This document shows, in pieces, positions 29,850-39,974 of a stretch of 64,000 bases of DNA. The notes below the pieces were generated by a model. The model did not search any database, had not been told where the DNA came from, and saw only the letters and a program-made list of their open reading frames with translations. Every line of letters begins with the position of its first letter. Within the stretch, counting starts at the first letter, position 1. The stretch is from Candidatus Aegiribacteria sp. (GTDB lineage Bacteria; Fermentibacterota; Fermentibacteria; Fermentibacterales; JCC-6): the NCBI GenBank assembly GCA_023138735.1, contig JAGLOY010000046.1, forward strand, positions 1 to 64,000, read 5' to 3'. Both the position numbers and the translations under genes were made by a program.

Positions 29850-30167
29850 TTACGATCGAATCATTGTTAACAACATTTTGAAATTTTCTGTAGCCTTCAC
29901 TGCGTGAGGCTTATTTGCCAGCATAACAATCATCTGGCCTGATTCTAAAGTGTTTGGATTGCCTGAAATTGTGATTTCCGCTTTTCCATCAAGAACGTAG
30001 ATCATAGCATCAAATGGAGCTGTATGTTCACTTAACGACTGTCCCTTACTAAACGCGAACAATGTTATAGTTCCGGTTTCTTTCTCTACTAAAGTTCTAC
30101 TAACAACAGATTCGGCTTGGTAATCCACTAAGCTGTTTACAATCTCTGGTTTCGATTCCTGATTCAT
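29850..30167 (-). CDS. Cupin-domain protein
   Basis: FSKGQSLSEHTAPFDAMIYVLDGKAEITISGN...MIVMLANKPHAVKA; SD GGAGG before ATG 30167. Confidence 0.85.
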   Translation of the reverse strand: MNQESKPEIVNSLVDYQAESVVSRTLVEKETGTITLFAFSKGQSLSEHTAPFDAMIYVLDGKAEITISGNPNTLESGQMIVMLANKPHAVKATENFKMLLTMIRS

Positions 30168-30480
30168 ATTTTCCTCCGATTTGTTATACCTACAGTGATT
30201 ATGCTGAGTCTTCATTTCTTTTCAAATATTCTCACACGTTACACTATTAATGTAGGTTATATCCTGTCAATGGTCATCACAATTAAGGGATTTGAGAGAA
30301 GAGACAAGCAAATGTCTGCAAAGGCAGATAAATACTATGATATGAAGAGTCTACATATCAGGGCGGCTCAATACATCTCCCTGGAGGGTTGAATCGAAAC
30401 AAGGTTCGTATTATTGTAACTGCGAGATTGCAGGGTCGTCCAGGGGGCGGTATCGATCACACACCCACAAGGGGGATTAA

Positions 30481-30951
30481 ATGAAACTTGTTACTGTACT
30501 TTCACTGACGGTGATGCTCGTATTGATGGCATGCGGAGGGGGCGCGTTACCCGAGGATTCCATGACGGCCTTCGTCGAGGCAATTAAGGCCGGAGACGGC
30601 GAAACGGCCGCCAGTTACATATCAAGCCATGCGCTGAGTGAGATGGACGTACAGCTTGTTGCGATCAAGGAAAATCCTGAGATGTCAGTCACCTACTTCG
30701 CGACCATGGGAGTTGAAGCGACTGCAGATGAAATAGCGGATTGGACATCTCAAGATCTCCTTGCAGCTTTCTTCGGAAGCCCGGGAATGGTGGAGGAACT
30801 GGGTGACAAGCTCGATATGGAGGTCACCGGTTCGGAGATAGAAGGCTCCGAGGCAGTAGTCTTCATAACTACCGCCGATGGTGACGAAAAAGAGATCGAT
30901 ATGGTACTCGAGGATGGAGTGTGGAAACTCTACGAGATGCCATCAGACTGA
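30481..30951 (+). CDS. Small lipoprotein, DUF4878-like
   Basis: Lipobox VMLVLMAC; AFVEAIKAGDGETAASYIS...EDGVWKLYEMP. Confidence 0.65.
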   Translation: MKLVTVLSLTVMLVLMACGGGALPEDSMTAFVEAIKAGDGETAASYISSHALSEMDVQLVAIKENPEMSVTYFATMGVEATADEIADWTSQDLLAAFFGSPGMVEELGDKLDMEVTGSEIEGSEAVVFITTADGDEKEIDMVLEDGVWKLYEMPSD

Positions 30952-30970
30952 TTATCTTCAAACTGCTTCT

Positions 30971-31003
30971 GCGTGCCCCGTGACAATTCAGTTACGGGGC
31001 GCG
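30971..31003. terminator. Stem-loop between convergent genes
   Basis: GTGCCCCGT / ACGGGGCGC stem; no strong T-run. Confidence 0.45.
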
Positions 31004-31756
31004 TGTATAATCCACTGCAAATTCGATAACGCAAACATTTCCATATGCTGAGTGTTCTTCTATTGCAATACCGACCAGACTGAAATCCGGATTGAGAATA
31101 CTGGTTCGATGTCCCCTGTCAGATACTCCGTCATCAATTAGAAGGCCAACTACGATCTCTCTTCCGGTAGTCGGTCCGTATGAGATGACCTCTCCAATCG
31201 AAACCAGCCATTGCCCATACCGCTCGATCCTTGCTGAGAACTCGGACCGGTCACTGCCGATGTGACCGGTATCTCCTGTCAGGGAGAGATCCAGAGCGTG
31301 ATCCAGAGCAGCCAGACTAATACCCTCCGATGGAACCAGAGCACTCATCAGATCGGTATCCTCCATATCCGAAACACATTCTTCAACTGCCTCCGCACCC
31401 TCCCGCGTTATAAGTGATGGTTCTTCAAGTTCACGATACAGCATCCCGGTGAAGTACTCTATCCTTGGTTCGATGAAATCGTGTGCATAAAGGGCGGGAT
31501 CAGTCCTCGCCATATTCAGGTGCAGGATCACGTCTTTCTCAAGCTCGTCAAGGAACTCCGCGTCTACCGCTGTTGAAAGCTCCCCGAGAGACCAGTCTGC
31601 TGCAGGCCAGAGGTCCGGCTTGCTCCAGCCTTCGGTTGGGTGGGTCTGGGGATCTTTGAGAGAAACAGTAGATACTTTCAGGTGCTGCGATAAGGATCCG
31701 CAGCTGGCGATGGCCAGGATCAGAATTGTATATAAGAGTAGCTTCAGCATTTGCAT
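30992..31756 (-). CDS. CAP/SCP-domain lipoprotein
   Basis: Lipobox LAIASC; VILHLNMARTDPALYA; GHRTSILNPDFSLVGIAIEE...IEFAVDYT. Confidence 0.85.
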   Translation of the reverse strand: MQMLKLLLYTILILAIASCGSLSQHLKVSTVSLKDPQTHPTEGWSKPDLWPAADWSLGELSTAVDAEFLDELEKDVILHLNMARTDPALYAHDFIEPRIEYFTGMLYRELEEPSLITREGAEAVEECVSDMEDTDLMSALVPSEGISLAALDHALDLSLTGDTGHIGSDRSEFSARIERYGQWLVSIGEVISYGPTTGREIVVGLLIDDGVSDRGHRTSILNPDFSLVGIAIEEHSAYGNVCVIEFAVDYTRAP

Positions 31757-32538
31757 TTATCAAGCAGGGAGGGGGAAATGACTGAGTTCCTGTGGATGAC
31801 CTGTTTGAAGAATTTCTTCCAGCTTATTCCCCACTTGCTCTTGAAATATAGCCGCGGATCCATGGCAGGGGAGTCGCTGAAACGGGTGGTTGTTCCTTTG
31901 GAGAAATGGTATACAAGGCTGTTGCCGACCCCTATGAAGTGCCGGCAGCCGTGCCGGTACATTTTCATGGCGAGATCCGGGTCGCTGCCGAAACCTGGGA
32001 AGTACTCCTCGTCGAAACCACCGATGGCTTCCCAGTCAGCTCTGGAAAGAAGAACCGGCGTCCACGTGCTGACCACATTGTAAGGTCTGAAGAGGGTTCT
32101 GTATTCACGCAGAAGTCTCTCCTCCTCGAAATCGGAAGGAGAATTACCGTAGTTTCTGTTTCCTATGTAGCAGGGAGTGGAATTACCCGGTTCAATAGCG
32201 GTTCCAGAAAGCCAAAGTTTATCGGCAAGGCCGCAATATCCTGCAAGAGCGGAATCCCAGCCGGGCAGCGGGTACATGTCATCATTCATGAAGCAGATGA
32301 AATCGGTTGTTGCCATTTCGGCTGCCCTGTTAACGGCCGGGCACACACCGGTATTCTCCGCTGATCCGCAGAACATGACACTTTTCTCCCGAGTCCAGGC
32401 CTCACAGGATTCATCGAATTCGTTGAAGAAGATAATGATCTCATGATTTGCAGCGCTGTTGGCAATGAGCCCCCTGTACATGAGGTCCAGGTACTCGAGG
32501 TTCTTCCATGTCGGAATCACTACTGAAAACGGTTTCAT
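31744..32538 (-). CDS. Family 2 glycosyltransferase
   Basis: FSVVIPTWKNLEYLDLMYRGL; FICFMNDDMYPLPGW; IGGFDEEYFPGFGSDPDLAMKMYRHG. Confidence 0.9.
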   Translation of the reverse strand: MKPFSVVIPTWKNLEYLDLMYRGLIANSAANHEIIIFFNEFDESCEAWTREKSVMFCGSAENTGVCPAVNRAAEMATTDFICFMNDDMYPLPGWDSALAGYCGLADKLWLSGTAIEPGNSTPCYIGNRNYGNSPSDFEEERLLREYRTLFRPYNVVSTWTPVLLSRADWEAIGGFDEEYFPGFGSDPDLAMKMYRHGCRHFIGVGNSLVYHFSKGTTTRFSDSPAMDPRLYFKSKWGISWKKFFKQVIHRNSVISPSLLDKCKC

Positions 32539-33869
32539 TACCGGACGGCAGGCCAGCCGTGATCCATGAGATCTGCAAGCTTCTCGACCACTGTATCAAC
32601 AGGTACCCTTATCTGGTCGAGAGAATCCCTCTCACGGATGGTGACACTCTTGTCATCAAGTGAATCGAAATCGTAAGTGATGCAGAACGGGGTGCCCGCT
32701 TCGTCCATTCTCCTGTAGCGTTTTCCGATCGAGCCGGTTTCATCGAACTGCACCGGGAAATGAGGTTTAAGAAGATCAAAGACTTCTGAAGCATTCACCG
32801 AAAGCTTCTTTGAAAGAGGCAGCACCGCGGCTTTGATGGGGGCAAGGCTGCGGTGAAGACCGAGAACAATTCTCTCTCTTCCCTCTATCTCTTCCTCGCG
32901 GTAGGCATCAAGAAGAACCGCAAGGAATGTTCTCCCAATGCCGCCGCTTGTCTCAATAACATTCGGAACGATCTTCCTGTTGTTGATCTGATCAAGATAG
33001 GAAAGATCCTGCCCGCTCCGGGAAATGTGCGCCTTAAGGTCATAGTCGGATCTGTTTGCAATGCCCTCAAGCTCACCCCAGCCGTCTGAGGCAAAGGGGA
33101 AGGTATACTCGATATCAAAACAGGAACAGGCATAATGCGCAAGCTCGCTGTCATCATGCTTTCGCGTTCTGAGATTCCCGCTCTTTATACCCAGTTCGAA
33201 ATACCATTTCATTCTCTGATCTATCCAGTACTCGAACCATTTCCCGGCTTCTTCGGGAAGACAGAAGAATTCCATCTCCATCTGTTCAAATTCACGGGAC
33301 CTGAAAATGAAGTTACGTGCAGTAATCTCGTTTCTAAAAGCTTTGCCCATCTGAGCGATCCCGAAAGGCAGTTTCTGTCTGGTTGCCGTTACGATGTTCT
33401 TGAAGTTCACAAATATCGACTGACAGGTTTCTGGACGGAGGTAAACTGTGGCTGAATCATCCTCGAGAGCGCCCATCTGGGTCTTGAACATAAGTCCGAA
33501 ATCTCGAGGTTCGGTCAGCTGACCTCCGCATTCGGGGCAGGTATCCCCTTCAACGTGGTCCTGGCGGAACCTGCTTTTGCATTTCAGACAGTCGACCATC
33601 GGATCATGAAAGTTCTTGAGATGGCCTGATGCCATCCAGACGTCAGGGTGCGTTATTATGGCTGAATCCATTCCCACCACGTCCGGCCTTGTAGACACCA
33701 TAAAATTCCACCAGTTGCTTTCAATGTTCTTCTTCAGTTCAACGCCAAGGGGGCCGTAGTCCCAGGAGGATTGGAGCCCTCCGTAGATCTCCCCTGATTG
33801 AAACACGTATCCACGCCTTTTGCAGAGAGATACGAGTTTCTTCATCAGGTCTGTAATGTCAGCGGTCAT
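32538..33869 (-). CDS. glyS: Glycyl-tRNA synthetase (dimeric type)
   Basis: GGLQSSWDYGPLGVELKKNI; LRPETCQSIFVNFKN; GKAFRNEITARNFIFRSREFEQMEMEFF; ETSGGIGRTFLAVL. Confidence 0.96.
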   Translation of the reverse strand: MTADITDLMKKLVSLCKRRGYVFQSGEIYGGLQSSWDYGPLGVELKKNIESNWWNFMVSTRPDVVGMDSAIITHPDVWMASGHLKNFHDPMVDCLKCKSRFRQDHVEGDTCPECGGQLTEPRDFGLMFKTQMGALEDDSATVYLRPETCQSIFVNFKNIVTATRQKLPFGIAQMGKAFRNEITARNFIFRSREFEQMEMEFFCLPEEAGKWFEYWIDQRMKWYFELGIKSGNLRTRKHDDSELAHYACSCFDIEYTFPFASDGWGELEGIANRSDYDLKAHISRSGQDLSYLDQINNRKIVPNVIETSGGIGRTFLAVLLDAYREEEIEGRERIVLGLHRSLAPIKAAVLPLSKKLSVNASEVFDLLKPHFPVQFDETGSIGKRYRRMDEAGTPFCITYDFDSLDDKSVTIRERDSLDQIRVPVDTVVEKLADLMDHGWPAVR

Positions 33870-34611
33870 TTTCAAGGGCCTCCAGTACTGAAAGTGATTT
33901 CAAATTCATTCTAGTCTCCATATGTACTTCCGCGAATCTTTTCATAAGATCAAAGCACTGCCTGTATCCACCGCGCCAGAGCTTCAGGTTCCGAACCTCA
34001 TCCAATCTGCCGTTTCTGGACTTGCGCAGGAAAACGATCAGGCCGGGAGGAATCTCTTCAGAGCCGGCGCTGCCGCAGTTTTCACAGACTATTCCTCCCG
34101 AAGAGGCATTCCAAAGTGATGATCCGCGGGAATCGCAGCCGCATCGCGTACAGCGGTCCAATTCCATAGCGAAGCCGGAAAGCCTTAGAGCCTTTTCGAT
34201 GCCGGAACATAATACAGGCCAGAACGGAGCGCCTGCGGCGAAGTTGTCCTGAACACCTCTAATCAGGTGGAACATAGGATGGGAGGGTTCGCTGCCGGTG
34301 ACGGAATGCAGAAGCCATTCGATAAACAGGCAAGAGTGAACGAAGGCATCGGGATTACCGCGGATGGAATCGTAATGGTCGATAACGGTGGCTTCAGTAG
34401 CAGTATCCAGCTCCCTGCCCTCCCTTCTGGAAAGAGAAATATCCACCATGGATAGAAGCTCTATCCTTCCGTAGAAAGGGCTTTTCGGTCTGAGAGCGCC
34501 TTTAACAATTGCGGATATCCTGCCGAAATCCAGTGAATAGAGAGTAAGTATCAGGGAAGATTCGCTCCATCGAATCCGGCGAAGAACAAATGTAGGGGTT
34601 GTTACACGAAT
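33859..34611 (-). CDS. recO: DNA repair protein RecO (predicted ATT start)
   Basis: Zn motif CTRCGCDSRG...CENCGS; upstream in-frame translation TTPTFVLRRIRWSESSLILTLYSLDFGRISAIVKGALRPKSPFYGRIELL is the RecO OB domain; ORF track start 34449 omits it. Confidence 0.85.
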   Translation of the reverse strand: MRVTTPTFVLRRIRWSESSLILTLYSLDFGRISAIVKGALRPKSPFYGRIELLSMVDISLSRREGRELDTATEATVIDHYDSIRGNPDAFVHSCLFIEWLLHSVTGSEPSHPMFHLIRGVQDNFAAGAPFWPVLCSGIEKALRLSGFAMELDRCTRCGCDSRGSSLWNASSGGIVCENCGSAGSEEIPPGLIVFLRKSRNGRLDEVRNLKLWRGGYRQCFDLMKRFAEVHMETRMNLKSLSVLEALENDR

Positions 34612-34650
34612 AGTATCACACTCCGAAGATAGATGCTCCCGCCCGGGACA

Positions 34651-35871
34651 TCAGTCCGATTCGTCCCCCTGATCCTCAAGGGGTTCTACTTTGACATAGA
34701 GAATCCGCTGAGCCCTGACCTGTTCAACTGTGAACTTATAACCTGAAAGCTCGGCTGCATCATGCTGGCGGGGTATTTTACCCATAAGGCTGTAGATCAT
34801 GCCTCCGAGGCTTTCGTATCCATCGTCTTCAAATGTTGTTCCCAGCAGTTCGTTCAGGTCGTCTATAGGTATGCGGGCGTCCAGAATGTAGGAGCTGCCG
34901 TCAAGTTTTCTTACAAGAAGGGCTTCCTTATCATACTCATCCAGGATCTCCCCGAAGACCTCCTCCATAATATCCTCAATTGTTACAAGTCCCGCGGTTC
35001 CGCCGTATTCGTCAACCACAATTGCCATGTGTATTCTGTTCGCCTGGAATTCGCGGAGGAGTTCATCTATCCTTTTGTACTCCGGAACAAAGTACGGCTT
35101 CCTCAGGATACTCTTTAATTCAAAACTGTTGCTGTCTTCGGAAAGAAGAACGAGGATATCTTTTGCGTACAGCACACCCCGGACATCGTCAATCCGCTCT
35201 TCGTAGACCGGTATCCTCGAATGCCCCGCCTTTTTCAGTTCTTCGACTACTTTTGACAGATTCGACTTTATTTCCACGCACACAATGTCAATACGGGGAA
35301 CCATGACCTCTCTGACGATCTTATCGGAGAAATCAATAATGCTGTCCATAAGCTCTTGTTCTTTTTCAAATTCCCCTGGATCACCCTTCTCCCGGCGTCT
35401 TTCCAGCCAGATGACATCGGGGGGAGTAATAAGCCAGTCTGCGGAATCGGGGTTATCATTCCTGCTGTTTCTGAAAATAAGAAGAGCAGGTAGACGGAAG
35501 GGAAGTGAAATTACCCAGTATGGAACCTTCAGAAATGACAGTAATCGAAGGGCATTCCTTTTTGCCATGATGGAAGGCAGAATCACAGAAAGAATGAATA
35601 CTGCAAGGATAAGAATGAGTACTGTAAGCCAATATGGCATCGTAACATATGAAGATGATTCTTCCGCCAGCAGAATCGTACCGGCTCCAGCGCCGATCAT
35701 AGCGGCAAAATTCAACAGCCATAGTATTCCCAGGTGAAAAAAGGCCACCTGTCTCCGTTCTGACGGGTCTCTGCCTTTAGAGAGAACAACTTCAGGTATA
35801 CATGCCCTGATCCCCGAGGAAAGGAACAGCATAAGAAGAAAGGTCAGGTATACGATAAGAGCTGTAATCAA
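34651..35871 (-). CDS. CNNM/CorC-type CBS-domain membrane protein
   Basis: MVPRIDIVCVE, HSRIPVYEERIDDVRGVLYAKDIL, MAIVVDEYGGTAGLVTIEDIMEEVFGEI; N-terminal TMs. Confidence 0.93.
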   Translation of the reverse strand: MITALIVYLTFLLMLFLSSGIRACIPEVVLSKGRDPSERRQVAFFHLGILWLLNFAAMIGAGAGTILLAEESSSYVTMPYWLTVLILILAVFILSVILPSIMAKRNALRLLSFLKVPYWVISLPFRLPALLIFRNSRNDNPDSADWLITPPDVIWLERRREKGDPGEFEKEQELMDSIIDFSDKIVREVMVPRIDIVCVEIKSNLSKVVEELKKAGHSRIPVYEERIDDVRGVLYAKDILVLLSEDSNSFELKSILRKPYFVPEYKRIDELLREFQANRIHMAIVVDEYGGTAGLVTIEDIMEEVFGEILDEYDKEALLVRKLDGSSYILDARIPIDDLNELLGTTFEDDGYESLGGMIYSLMGKIPRQHDAAELSGYKFTVEQVRAQRILYVKVEPLEDQGDESD

Positions 35872-36266
35872 ATCTCCACCTGTTTCCCTTGGGCACGCGC
35901 TACAAGAATATCGACTTCCCCGCTCATAATAGCAGCATCCTCCTCGCTATGGTGCGAATAGCCTTTGAGGTGAAGGTAACCGTGAAAGATCCGCTCAAGC
36001 AACGCTTCAATGGGCGGGAACAGCCGTCCGTCAACGTATATCGTACCCTCAGGCCTGTCTTCTTCCCCAATAGCCAGATCAAAAGAAAGTACATCTGTAG
36101 CTCTGTCAATATGCCTGTAATCTCTGTTCAGAACCCTGATATATCCCGGATCAGTCAGAACCACTTCAACGCAGCCCTCGATCAGGTTTTCTGTCAGGCT
36201 TTGTATTTCCTCCACACAGAAACCTGCATTATCAAGGATTATACTGATATCAGCCATTTGAATCAC
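35868..36266 (-). CDS. ybeY: Endoribonuclease YbeY
   Basis: LNRDYRHIDRATDVLSFDLA; FHGYLHLKGYSHHSEED. Confidence 0.92.
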   Translation of the reverse strand: MIQMADISIILDNAGFCVEEIQSLTENLIEGCVEVVLTDPGYIRVLNRDYRHIDRATDVLSFDLAIGEEDRPEGTIYVDGRLFPPIEALLERIFHGYLHLKGYSHHSEEDAAIMSGEVDILVARAQGKQVEI

Positions 36267-38265
36267 CTATTGGATAATCGCTTACCCTCTTGTAAAATTT
36301 ACTTTCAAGAACGGAAGTAAAGACCTTTACAATGGTTTTAAGGTTTCTTCGAGTAAGATGACAGTCATCAAGCTCACCCTCGAGGTCATTTTCATCTACA
36401 ACCCTCGCGACAAGTTCAGCCACTCCTTCGGGAGAAGTAAGGTTTTTAGTTGAGGAAGACGCCTGGTCTGCAAGCAGAACAAGAGCAGCCTCTATGGTCT
36501 GCGGCCTTGGACCCGGATAGGAAAAATCCGCCTTCTTCACGCTTTTCGGGTCACTTGATTCCTGCAGGGCTTTATTGTAGAAGTACTTGGTAAGACCTAC
36601 TCCGTGATGCTGCTGGATAATATCAATAACGGCTCTGGGAAGCTTTGCTTTTTCAGCCATCGCAGCTCCGTCCCTCACGTGTGAAATGATCTTAATGGCA
36701 CTTTCCCACGGGTTCATTTTGTCATGCGGGTTCTCCATGTTTCTCTGATTCTCTATGAACATTTCCGGATCCGCCATCTTTCCTACATCATGGAAATACC
36801 CGCCTGCGGAAGCGAGTGATTCCCATGCATTGATAGCTCCCGCTGCCCGTCCTGCAAGCTCAGCAACGGTTTGTGAGTGATTCCATGTTCCGGGGGCAAC
36901 TTCCCGCATCTGTTTCAGAAGAGGATGATCTGTTTTGTTGACTTCATCGATTGATAGAACCGTATAGACACTAAATATTCTTTCAAAAAGGAATAGAAGC
37001 GCATGCGCAGAACCTATCCCGATAACGGGAACGAGCAGAAGACCCAGAATGGATTCCGTCATGGATGATGAGTAGAGAGATGTGTTAAGCATATGCAGCA
37101 GAAGAAACACGCCAACACCTCCGCCTGCCGCCAGACCTATCGCAACAGGAACACTGCGTCTTTCCCTGACATCCCATACGGTGAGGGATGCCAGAATTCC
37201 TGAAACAGCTGAAATCAGTACAACTGAATATGGGTGAGGGTGAACAAGGCCCAGTACGATGGAGAAGATCAGTGTGAAGAAAACCGCGTGCCTCCGGTGA
37301 AAGAATATACTTGTCAGGGCCGCTCCGAATGTGACCAGGGATGCACAGGGATAACTGGTACTGTTCTTGAGGACCAGCCATAGAGTTCCGGTTGCGGCAA
37401 GGGATAGCACCCATATCACACTCAGAAGAAGAAATCTGTTCGCCGCTTTCCATGTATCCGGCATAATGTCATGAACGTAGAAGAATGCTATTCCCACTAT
37501 TAACAAAACGAGAAGAAGCAGGCTTAATACATGCTTGAATCGACGATTTTCCATGGCGGTATTCTTCAGGTGGTCCAGGTATTCTAACGTTCTTGAAGTC
37601 ACCTGCTCATTAGCTTTGAGAAGGACACTTCCCGCCGTTATCGTTGTGTCGATATTACTGAGCCCTGCGATGGCAGTCTCAGCGTTTGCCTGCCTCGAGG
37701 AGTCATCCACTATGAGGTTTGGACGCAGAATGGAGGAGATCTCTTCAAGATCATCACCGGAGAAATTCAATACCGACATTCTTATCTCAAGAATATCCCT
37801 CACATCCTCTATTTCGTTGATATCAAAAAGCTGCCTGTCCTGGGTGCCGGAGGAGCTATGGAGGACAGCTTGTTCTCCATCGTAATACTCACGAACATCA
37901 ACCAGGTCGAATACACCCTCTTCGTAGATCGATTGCAGCTCTCCCACCATACCGCTGGCAAAAGAAGAATCGTATGTCGTAAGAAACAGCATAGGGTAAA
38001 GCCTGCTCCGGAGAGGTTGCCAGACCTCCCTGTCAAACTTGAGATGTACAGGTATGGATTCAAGCATTGCATCACGTATTTCCCTGAATTCCTGCGCATG
38101 GTACGGGAGGTTGAAATTAACAGGAGCAACTATATCGTGGGGGAGGGTCTGGCCGACATTCAGTTCCAGATCAATAATGTGCTTGTCAGGCATGAAAAAA
38201 AGATAGAAAGTGCCGATGAATACAGTTACAACAAGGCTCCCGATCAGTAAATTCCTGATTTTCAT
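36250..38265 (-). CDS. 7TM-HD domain phosphohydrolase (PgpH-like)
   Basis: Extracytoplasmic N-terminal domain, multiple TMs, HD core GTWNHSQTVAELAGRAAGAI...GGYFHDVGKMADP. Confidence 0.92.
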   Translation of the reverse strand: MKIRNLLIGSLVVTVFIGTFYLFFMPDKHIIDLELNVGQTLPHDIVAPVNFNLPYHAQEFREIRDAMLESIPVHLKFDREVWQPLRSRLYPMLFLTTYDSSFASGMVGELQSIYEEGVFDLVDVREYYDGEQAVLHSSSGTQDRQLFDINEIEDVRDILEIRMSVLNFSGDDLEEISSILRPNLIVDDSSRQANAETAIAGLSNIDTTITAGSVLLKANEQVTSRTLEYLDHLKNTAMENRRFKHVLSLLLLVLLIVGIAFFYVHDIMPDTWKAANRFLLLSVIWVLSLAATGTLWLVLKNSTSYPCASLVTFGAALTSIFFHRRHAVFFTLIFSIVLGLVHPHPYSVVLISAVSGILASLTVWDVRERRSVPVAIGLAAGGGVGVFLLLHMLNTSLYSSSMTESILGLLLVPVIGIGSAHALLFLFERIFSVYTVLSIDEVNKTDHPLLKQMREVAPGTWNHSQTVAELAGRAAGAINAWESLASAGGYFHDVGKMADPEMFIENQRNMENPHDKMNPWESAIKIISHVRDGAAMAEKAKLPRAVIDIIQQHHGVGLTKYFYNKALQESSDPKSVKKADFSYPGPRPQTIEAALVLLADQASSSTKNLTSPEGVAELVARVVDENDLEGELDDCHLTRRNLKTIVKVFTSVLESKFYKRVSDYPIGDSNG

Positions 38266-39206
38266 CAGCTGCCTTCATCTCGTTCAAAAGCTGAAATAAT
38301 ACTCTGGACAAGAGGATGTCTTACTACATCGTTCTGGTCAAGGTATGTGAATTCTATACCCTCTATACTCGAAAGGATCTTACTTATTACGACGAGTCCC
38401 GAAGATGAGGGGGGTTTGAGATCAATCTGGGTAATGTCTCCTGTAATAACCGCTCTTGAGCTGTATCCCAGTCTTGTAAGAAACATTTTCAGCTGTGTTA
38501 TAGTTGTGTTCTGAGCCTCATCGAGGATAACAAAAGCGTTGTTCAGGGTTCTTCCCCGCATATATGCAAGGGGTGCGACTTCAATTACCCGGTTATCCAG
38601 GGACCTTCGTACTCTTGCAGGGGATAGAGTATCATCCAGTGCATCGTATACAGGTTTCAGATAAGGGTCTATCTTCTGCTGAAGGTCTCCCGGCAGGAAT
38701 CCCAGTCTTTCCCCGGCCTCAACAGCAGGCCTTGATATGATTATTCTGTCAACTTCACCGTCGGTAAGGGCAGCTACAGCACTTGCTACTGCAAGGAATG
38801 TCTTTCCAGTTCCCGCAGGACCAATGCAGAATACCAGCTCAGAATTCTTGATTGCGCGCAGGTACTCCTCCTGCCCTGCAGTTTTTGGAATTATCCGCCC
38901 CGCACGCCCCGGAACTGAGAGTTCAAGAGATACGTCATGCTCATCGGGGAAACTCAGAGCAGCATCAATACTGTGGTCGTTCAGGCTGCCGGAGGCAATA
39001 ATTTCATGCTTCAGCCTTGCGATAACCGCTGCAGCCTTATCAACTGATGACCCTCTTCCGGAAATACTGAGGCTGCCGTCCCGGTAAACGGCTTTAACGT
39101 CCAGTTTTCTGCAGATATGTCTGAGGTTGGTGTCGCCGGTACCGAATATCTTGGCCGCGGATTCTCTGGAAAGGTTTATTTTCGATTCTCTGGAATGATC
39201 TTGCAT
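38265..39206 (-). CDS. PhoH-like ATPase
   Basis: AIKNSELVFCIGPAGTGKTFLAVA; RPAVEAGERLGFLPGDLQQKIDPYLKPVYD; ILDEAQNTT. Confidence 0.95.
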   Translation of the reverse strand: MQDHSRESKINLSRESAAKIFGTGDTNLRHICRKLDVKAVYRDGSLSISGRGSSVDKAAAVIARLKHEIIASGSLNDHSIDAALSFPDEHDVSLELSVPGRAGRIIPKTAGQEEYLRAIKNSELVFCIGPAGTGKTFLAVASAVAALTDGEVDRIIISRPAVEAGERLGFLPGDLQQKIDPYLKPVYDALDDTLSPARVRRSLDNRVIEVAPLAYMRGRTLNNAFVILDEAQNTTITQLKMFLTRLGYSSRAVITGDITQIDLKPPSSSGLVVISKILSSIEGIEFTYLDQNDVVRHPLVQSIISAFERDEGS

Positions 39207-39229
39207 TCAGTAAGTTCTTTCAGATAAAA

Positions 39230-39264
39230 GGAAGACTCTCCACAAAAAATGTGAAGAGCCTTCC
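39230..39264 (-). terminator. Terminator of the LysM gene
   Basis: Minus strand GGAAGgCTCTtCACA...TGTGgAGAGtCTTCC followed by TTTTA. Confidence 0.7.
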
Positions 39265-39280
39265 ATATCCGCTGATAATT

Positions 39281-39955
39281 CTAGCGTGTTCCTCCAAAAC
39301 CCGCAGAGCGGGTAATGTCAAGAATCTGTCCTGGGTAAATCAGGTTAGGATCACTGATTATACTGCGGTTAGCTTCGTAAAGCTGAGGCCACATGCCTCT
39401 GTCGCCGTATACTCTGCTGAAACCAGCTATCTTACCAAGGAAATCTCCCTCGATAACTGTGTATCTGCTGAGCATAGGCAGGGGAACCCAGAGAGTGTGT
39501 CCCGCGTAGATAAGGTTAGGATCGCTGATGGTGTCGCGGTTGCGCTCGTAGATAGCAGGCCACTGCGAACCATCGCCGTAATTGTAGTGATAGGATGCTA
39601 TTAACCACAGGCATTCGCCATCAACGATGGTATGCTGGACACCGGAACCGAGAAGGCGTGCGATCTCTGCCCTGAGGGCGTTGATCTCGCTTGTCAGCTC
39701 GGCGATCCGTGCATTGATTACGGCCATTTCGTCTCGCAGAGGAAGTACCTGAGGTTCAAGTATTGCTATACGAGCATCCGCCTCGGCCTTTCTCCATTCC
39801 CAGTAAGCGATCTGAAGATGAATATCATCATCTCCCATTGCTTCGATTTCAGCTTGTGAATACGCTGAAAGCTCCTCGGCTGTCCAGGTCTTAGCCAGAC
39901 CCGTTGATGCAAGGCCGAGGCAAATCATCAGAGCTAATACTAGTGTACGCTTCAT
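39281..39955 (-). CDS. Exported protein with coiled coil and two LysM domains
   Basis: Signal peptide MKRTLVLALMICLGLASTGLA; HTIVDGECLWLIASYHYNYGDGSQWPAIYERN and YTVIEGDFLGKIAGFSRVYGDRGMWPQLYEAN. Confidence 0.85.
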   Translation of the reverse strand: MKRTLVLALMICLGLASTGLAKTWTAEELSAYSQAEIEAMGDDDIHLQIAYWEWRKAEADARIAILEPQVLPLRDEMAVINARIAELTSEINALRAEIARLLGSGVQHTIVDGECLWLIASYHYNYGDGSQWPAIYERNRDTISDPNLIYAGHTLWVPLPMLSRYTVIEGDFLGKIAGFSRVYGDRGMWPQLYEANRSIISDPNLIYPGQILDITRSAGFGGTR

Positions 39956-39974
39956 TGTTTTTCCCCTTTCCTTG

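Noticed and set aside
30181-30266. Second attC or cassette boundary upstream of the cupin
   Set aside because: TATACCTACA/TGTAGGTTATA inverted repeat is present but R/L boxes and G|TTRRRY junction are not convincing.
30195-30392. 65-aa plus-strand ORF in the intergenic gap
   Set aside because: No SD, no recognisable domain, composition unlike neighbouring genes.
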